From Chloroflexota bacterium (lineage in GTDB: Bacteria; Chloroflexota; Dehalococcoidia; Lucifugimonadales; Lucifugimonadaceae), in NCBI GenBank assembly GCA_002717385.1, contig PBDR01000030.1, positions 1 to 64,000 of the forward strand: a stretch of 64,000 bases of DNA, written 5' to 3'. The notes beneath the pieces are model-generated. The model had not been told where the DNA came from. It made no database searches and saw nothing but the letters and a program-made list of their open reading frames with translations. The position numbers and the translations under genes were made by a program. Below are positions 59,560 to 64,000 of the stretch, piece by piece (within the stretch, counting starts at the first letter, position 1; each line of letters begins with the position of its first letter).

Positions 59560-60753
59560 ATGGAAAACAATACAGTTAAACAGGCAATTGTCTTAGCAGC
59601 AGGTAGGGGTGAACGTCTTTACCCTTTAACAACACTACGTCCGAAAGTTATGCTTCCAATTGGAAATAAACCCATTCTTCAATATGTTGTTGAAGCATTG
59701 GTAGCAAATGATATCAGAAACATTGTTATTGTCGTTGGATATCAACAAGAAAAAGTTCAAGATTATTTTATGTCAGGTGATAATTTTGGTGCAAGCATAC
59801 AATATGTAATGCAGACTAAACAGTTAGGAACCGGAAGTGCACTATTAGCTGCCTCGAATCATCTCGAAAACCAATTTCTAGTCGTGCAAGGACACAACTG
59901 GATGGCAGCAGATACAATAAAAGACCTCTTGTCGGCAAATATGCCCACAATTTTAGTAACAAATAAAGCTCAAGGGCATACTCGCCACCGATCAGTAAGT
60001 GTTCAAGACGGAAAGGTTATGTCTTTTCTCGAATCCCCAACTGGCACCATAACTCCATGGGTTAACACAGGAACGTATTTACTAGATAAATCTATTGTAG
60101 AACATCTTGAAACTGAATTAGATTTACCAGATGCAATAAACAATTTGATTAATACTGGAGCTATAATTAATGCACAACCTGCAAGTGGGATTTGGGGAGA
60201 TGCAGTTTATCCATGGGATCTCCACACATTAAACGGATTAGCATTATCAGATATGAATGACACCACTCCTGGTAATTTAGAACAAGGAGTAGTGATTAAA
60301 GGATCAGTAAAAATCGGGAAGGATTCAATAATACGAGCAAATTCATACATTGTTGGACCCGTAACTATTGGTGAAGGGTGCGAAATAGGACCTTCAGTGA
60401 CTATTTTTCCTTATACAAGCATCGGAAACAATGTTGTTATTGAACCTTTTACATATATCAGAAACTGTATAATTGGGAATTCAGTTCATATCGGTACACA
60501 TTCTCATCTCACCGACTCAGTAACTGCAGATGCAATAACCCTCGGCCCAAGATTTACTGCAAAGTCTGATTTTGCATCAGTAGTAAATGATGACCATTTA
60601 ACCGATATAACTACAGGATGTGTAATAGGCGACAACGTCAGTATCGGAGCAAATGTTTCAATAAAAGCTGGGGTTCTTCTTGGACAAGGTACAAAAATTC
60701 GTGAAGGCAATACGGTAGCAGAAGACATCCCAGAATTAAGTAATATTATTTGA
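59560..60753 (+). CDS. Sugar-1-phosphate nucleotidylyltransferase with left-handed beta-helix (GlmU-like)
   Basis: AIVLAAGRGERLYPLTTLRPKVMLPIGNKPILQYVVEALV; hexapeptide repeats IGEGCEIGPSVTIFPYTSIGNNVVIEPFTYI. Confidence 0.9.
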   Translation: MENNTVKQAIVLAAGRGERLYPLTTLRPKVMLPIGNKPILQYVVEALVANDIRNIVIVVGYQQEKVQDYFMSGDNFGASIQYVMQTKQLGTGSALLAASNHLENQFLVVQGHNWMAADTIKDLLSANMPTILVTNKAQGHTRHRSVSVQDGKVMSFLESPTGTITPWVNTGTYLLDKSIVEHLETELDLPDAINNLINTGAIINAQPASGIWGDAVYPWDLHTLNGLALSDMNDTTPGNLEQGVVIKGSVKIGKDSIIRANSYIVGPVTIGEGCEIGPSVTIFPYTSIGNNVVIEPFTYIRNCIIGNSVHIGTHSHLTDSVTADAITLGPRFTAKSDFASVVNDDHLTDITTGCVIGDNVSIGANVSIKAGVLLGQGTKIREGNTVAEDIPELSNII

Positions 60754-60762
60754 GATAATCTA

Positions 60763-62556
60763 ATGTGTGGAATAGTAGGATATACAGGTTATAAAAAAGC
60801 CCATTCAATAATATTGAATGGGCTAGAACGCCTTGAATATCGCGGGTACGACTCTTGCGGGATTGCCCTTCCTGGCAAAAAAGCTATAAAGGTTGAAAAA
60901 CAACTAGGATTTGTAGAAGGTCTAAAAACTAAAAAACAATATTCTGGTTTCTATGGAATAGGACACACCCGATGGGCTACTGTTGGCAAACCAACAGTAG
61001 AGAATGCTCATCCTTTTACTGATTGTTCTGGTAATATAGCAATCGTTCATAATGGTGATATAGATAATTTCATATCCATTCGAGAAAAATTGATGAATGA
61101 AGGACATCAATTTTCCTCAGATACTGACAGTGAAATTATAGCCCATTTAATTGAATCCTATGATACTCATACACTTCCAGAAAGTGTAGCAAAAGCGATT
61201 TCAGAATTAAACGGCTCGTATGCCCTTGCTGTCCTAAGTCAACATACAAATCAACTTGTTGTCGCTCGACAAAGCAGCCCGTTGGTAATAGGAATAGGAA
61301 ACAATGAGCAATATATAGCCTCTGATGTCCCTGCTATAGCTGAAAAAACTTCTAATGTTATTTTTCTTGAGGACGGTGATATCGCATTATTATCTCCTGA
61401 AAAACCAGAAATACTCCATAATGAGGTTCCAATACAACGTTCTGTTCACAACATACCGTGGGTTTCTCATGAATTAGGTAAAGCAGGATATAAACACCAT
61501 TTCCTTAAAGAAGTACACGAACAACCACGCGTTTTGAGAGACACTATGTCAGGAAGAATTTCAAATGTCACTCCAGGGGTTTCACGGCATCCAAGTCTTA
61601 TAAAACATAAAAACCCAGACAATATATTTATCTCTGCATGTGGTTCAGCTTATCATGCAGCATTAATCGGAAAACATTTTTGGTCCAATTTCACTTCATC
61701 TTCCATAAATGTAGAAATAGCTTCTGAAATTGATTCGCTAAAAAATGTAAACGAATCTGATTGGGGAATTTTTATTAGTCAATCAGGAGAAACTGCTGAC
61801 ACAATTACCGCTGCAGGTATTGCGAAAAATGCTGGGTATACCACCATAGGTCTAACAAATACTCCAAATAGTAGTTTAACTCGATTAGTTGAATCTTCAA
61901 TTGAAACAAAAGCAACCCCGCCTGAAACAAGTGTTGGCGCATCAAAAACTTTCATATCTCAAGTGATGGAACTTTATCTTCTAGCACTTTCTTCCTCCCC
62001 AGTTCCTGTCAATCAATTATATTCATTACTTAATGAACTGCGATCCTTGTCTGAGAAAGCACAACGTACATTGGCAATGAAATCTACGTTTGAAGAGGCT
62101 GGCAAGTGGCTGGCAAAGTATGACAACTCATATCTTATTGCAAAGGGAATTAATTATCCCGTTGCCTTAGAAGGAGCATTAAAACTCAAAGAATTAGCCT
62201 ATCTACATGCCGAAGCATTTCCTGCAGGAGAATTAAAACATGGGCCTTTTGCAATGCTTACCGAATCAACTCCTGTTATAGCCATAGTTCCAGATGATTC
62301 TCATCAACCAAGAATGTTGACAGCCATAAAGGAAATAAAATCTCGCGGCGCTCCAATAATCGCGATAACAAATGGTGATATTTCAACCATCTCGCCTATA
62401 GCAGATATTGCAATTAATGTACCTTCATCAGACTCAATGTTTATGCCAATTATAAATACTATTGCATTACAATTGATTGCATACTACTGCGCTGATACAA
62501 GAGAATGTCCAATTGATAGACCTCGAAATCTAGCTAAAAGTGTCACTGTTCATTAA
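60763..62556 (+). CDS. glmS: Glutamine-fructose-6-phosphate aminotransferase
   Basis: MCGIVGYTGYKKAHSIILNGLERLEYRGYDSCGIA; GHTRWATVGKPTVENAHPF; SQSGETADT; ends AKSVTVH. Confidence 0.97.
   Translation: MCGIVGYTGYKKAHSIILNGLERLEYRGYDSCGIALPGKKAIKVEKQLGFVEGLKTKKQYSGFYGIGHTRWATVGKPTVENAHPFTDCSGNIAIVHNGDIDNFISIREKLMNEGHQFSSDTDSEIIAHLIESYDTHTLPESVAKAISELNGSYALAVLSQHTNQLVVARQSSPLVIGIGNNEQYIASDVPAIAEKTSNVIFLEDGDIALLSPEKPEILHNEVPIQRSVHNIPWVSHELGKAGYKHHFLKEVHEQPRVLRDTMSGRISNVTPGVSRHPSLIKHKNPDNIFISACGSAYHAALIGKHFWSNFTSSSINVEIASEIDSLKNVNESDWGIFISQSGETADTITAAGIAKNAGYTTIGLTNTPNSSLTRLVESSIETKATPPETSVGASKTFISQVMELYLLALSSSPVPVNQLYSLLNELRSLSEKAQRTLAMKSTFEEAGKWLAKYDNSYLIAKGINYPVALEGALKLKELAYLHAEAFPAGELKHGPFAMLTESTPVIAIVPDDSHQPRMLTAIKEIKSRGAPIIAITNGDISTISPIADIAINVPSSDSMFMPIINTIALQLIAYYCADTRECPIDRPRNLAKSVTVH
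60798..60824. repeat. Intragenic hairpin, 12-bp perfect stem, 3-nt loop, near glmS start
   Basis: agcccattcaat-aat-attgaatgggct. Confidence 0.85.
60977..61000. repeat. Intragenic hairpin, 10-bp perfect stem, 4-nt loop, in glmS
   Basis: ctactgttgg-caaa-ccaacagtag. Confidence 0.85.
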
Positions 62557-62586
62557 ATAGAACATTGATGGATACAGGATAAACAT

Positions 62587-64000
62587 TTGGAAGGATTTGA
62601 TAATAAAACCTATGTATTGGTTAATAATGACCAAGATGTAAAACTCTTAGCAAATTATATTAATCTTGCAAATTATCAAATTGTAACAACTGGTCCGTAT
62701 GCAAGTTATGAATTAGATAAAAATAATTTATCATATCTATCAATAGATTCTTTCCATGATAGAGAAAATTTTGGCTTGGAAATAAACGAAGAATCCAATT
62801 CAAAATTTATAAAAATTACCTCTTATATAGATAATTATTTATCTCAAATGGGATTTGGTGGCAAAACACTTGAATACTTTGAATATCACTTACGTTCACT
62901 ACTTGACACAATTTTAGGAAGAATATTACTTCTCAAAGAATTTGGTGAAAAAACAAAACCAGAAAAAATTGTTTATCTGAAAAACTCTATAGAAATACCT
63001 TCAGATTTCAGTTTTCCTATCAATGATTTCTGGAGTCCATTTATAGACGTATACACCAAAGAATATGGAATTTCATCAGAAGTCTTCAACAATAAAACCG
63101 GATTAAATGGAAAACCTGTACAAGCAATTCCTTTTGAACATTCACTACTAAAAACAAATCTAATGAATTGGGTAGTGTCTCTTAAAACATTGGGGGTTAA
63201 AAAAAGCATTATTAATCAATTCCGTAAAAAAAACTTACTCATGGTAGGTGGTATTTATGAATGGAGTAACACCCTTTTAACGTTATTTTCTTCAGGAGCA
63301 GGAATTTCATTTGAACGATTTCCCTACCTTAAGAGAAATTCCTATCTAGAATATTTAAAAGCTTGGACGGAGATGAAAAAATCACTCATAACAGACCAAG
63401 ATTTTACTTCGTTATTCACATTTCACAAAGTAAATATTTTTCCGATTTTAAGTCCATATATCGATCAAATGATTGCATCATCGTTGGCATACGAATCTTC
63501 ATTCACAAATAAAAGTACGTACAAAGGGGTATTATTTTCATACATCAATAACGGTGCTGTGTGGAAAAAAATTAAGCACCTGCGAACATCTGGAACAAAA
63601 TCATTCGTTTGGCCACATGGACAAGCCGGAATCTGGTATAACATCAAAAGTGAAGGGCCTCAATTAAATCTCGAGACCGATTACTTCCTAGCATACGGAA
63701 AAGGAACTGAGGATACAATAAAGCCATTTACTGAAAAAAATGGAATTTCAACTGTTCCCATTGGATCTTCAAGGCTTGATACGCTTATCAGTTCAAATGA
63801 AAACCAAGTGGGAGAAAATATACTATATGTAACTACAAACTATTTTGGACCTACTCTAAGATATTACTGGAGTCCAGTTTGGTCAGATCTTTATCAATAT
63901 GAATGGCAAAAAAAAATTCTTTCATACCTTGCCAGCTTACATAAAGAAAAAATAATTTTTAAACATCATCCTAGTCAGAAACGATATGCAAACTTTCCAC
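62587..64000 (+). CDS. Surface carbohydrate biosynthesis-type protein, 3'-truncated by window edge; TTG start; missing from ORF track
   Basis: Uninterrupted frame from TTG 62587 (agga upstream) to window end: (M)EGFDNKTYVLVNNDQDVKLLANYINLANYQIVTTGPYASYELDKNNLSYLSIDSF...FVWPHGQAGIWYNIKSEGPQL...IIFKHHPSQKRYANFP. Confidence 0.75.
   Translation, partial: MEGFDNKTYVLVNNDQDVKLLANYINLANYQIVTTGPYASYELDKNNLSYLSIDSFHDRENFGLEINEESNSKFIKITSYIDNYLSQMGFGGKTLEYFEYHLRSLLDTILGRILLLKEFGEKTKPEKIVYLKNSIEIPSDFSFPINDFWSPFIDVYTKEYGISSEVFNNKTGLNGKPVQAIPFEHSLLKTNLMNWVVSLKTLGVKKSIINQFRKKNLLMVGGIYEWSNTLLTLFSSGAGISFERFPYLKRNSYLEYLKAWTEMKKSLITDQDFTSLFTFHKVNIFPILSPYIDQMIASSLAYESSFTNKSTYKGVLFSYINNGAVWKKIKHLRTSGTKSFVWPHGQAGIWYNIKSEGPQLNLETDYFLAYGKGTEDTIKPFTEKNGISTVPIGSSRLDTLISSNENQVGENILYVTTNYFGPTLRYYWSPVWSDLYQYEWQKKILSYLASLHKEKIIFKHHPSQKRYANFP

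Noticed and set aside
21-64000. Mobile elements, transposases, integrases, tRNA or rRNA genes
   Set aside because: None recognised in ORF translations or intergenic gaps; tRNAs cannot be fully excluded without tRNAscan-SE

Overview
AT-rich bacterial chromosome segment. Gene content suggests a Chloroflexota/SAR202-like marine lineage, but this is an inference. Positions 1-20.9 kb are mostly housekeeping genes: two acyl-CoA dehydrogenases, a modABC molybdate transporter, ferredoxin, an Lrp/AsnC regulator, a VWA-domain protein with an in-frame 12-bp tandem repeat, gatB, secG, an IMPase-like phosphatase, a GlcD-like FAD oxidase, cysS-ispF-ispD-mocA-like-xdhC, fumC, thiG-thiE-thiS and a HAD phosphatase. 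From about 21 kb to the window end lies a very large surface-glycan locus that continues past the right edge. It is rich in nonulosonic (sialic-acid-like) acid genes: two NeuB-family synthases, three acylneuraminate/SpsF-type cytidylyltransferases, DegT aminotransferases, seven extended-SDR epimerases, and a Gfo/Idh + SDR + cytidylyltransferase module. It also holds an MsbA/PglK-like ABC exporter, a CDP-glucose module, Wzy/Wzz/PGT genes, glycosyltransferases, and glmU-like and glmS genes. The most unusual proteins are (i) a metallo-beta-lactamase + C-terminal Rieske protein resembling CMP-Neu5Ac hydroxylase (CMAH) with reversed domain order, (ii) a DUF692/MNIO-like TIM-barrel protein with altered predicted metal ligands, and (iii) an ArnA-type formyltransferase fused to a SAM methyltransferase. 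Several strong perfect inverted repeats were seen, including a 38-bp palindrome inside a glycosyltransferase CDS, a ~23-bp-arm hairpin between divergent genes, and two hairpins in the 5' part of glmS. No rRNA, tRNA, CRISPR or transposon was recognised. All family calls are by eye from the translations; no database search was run.
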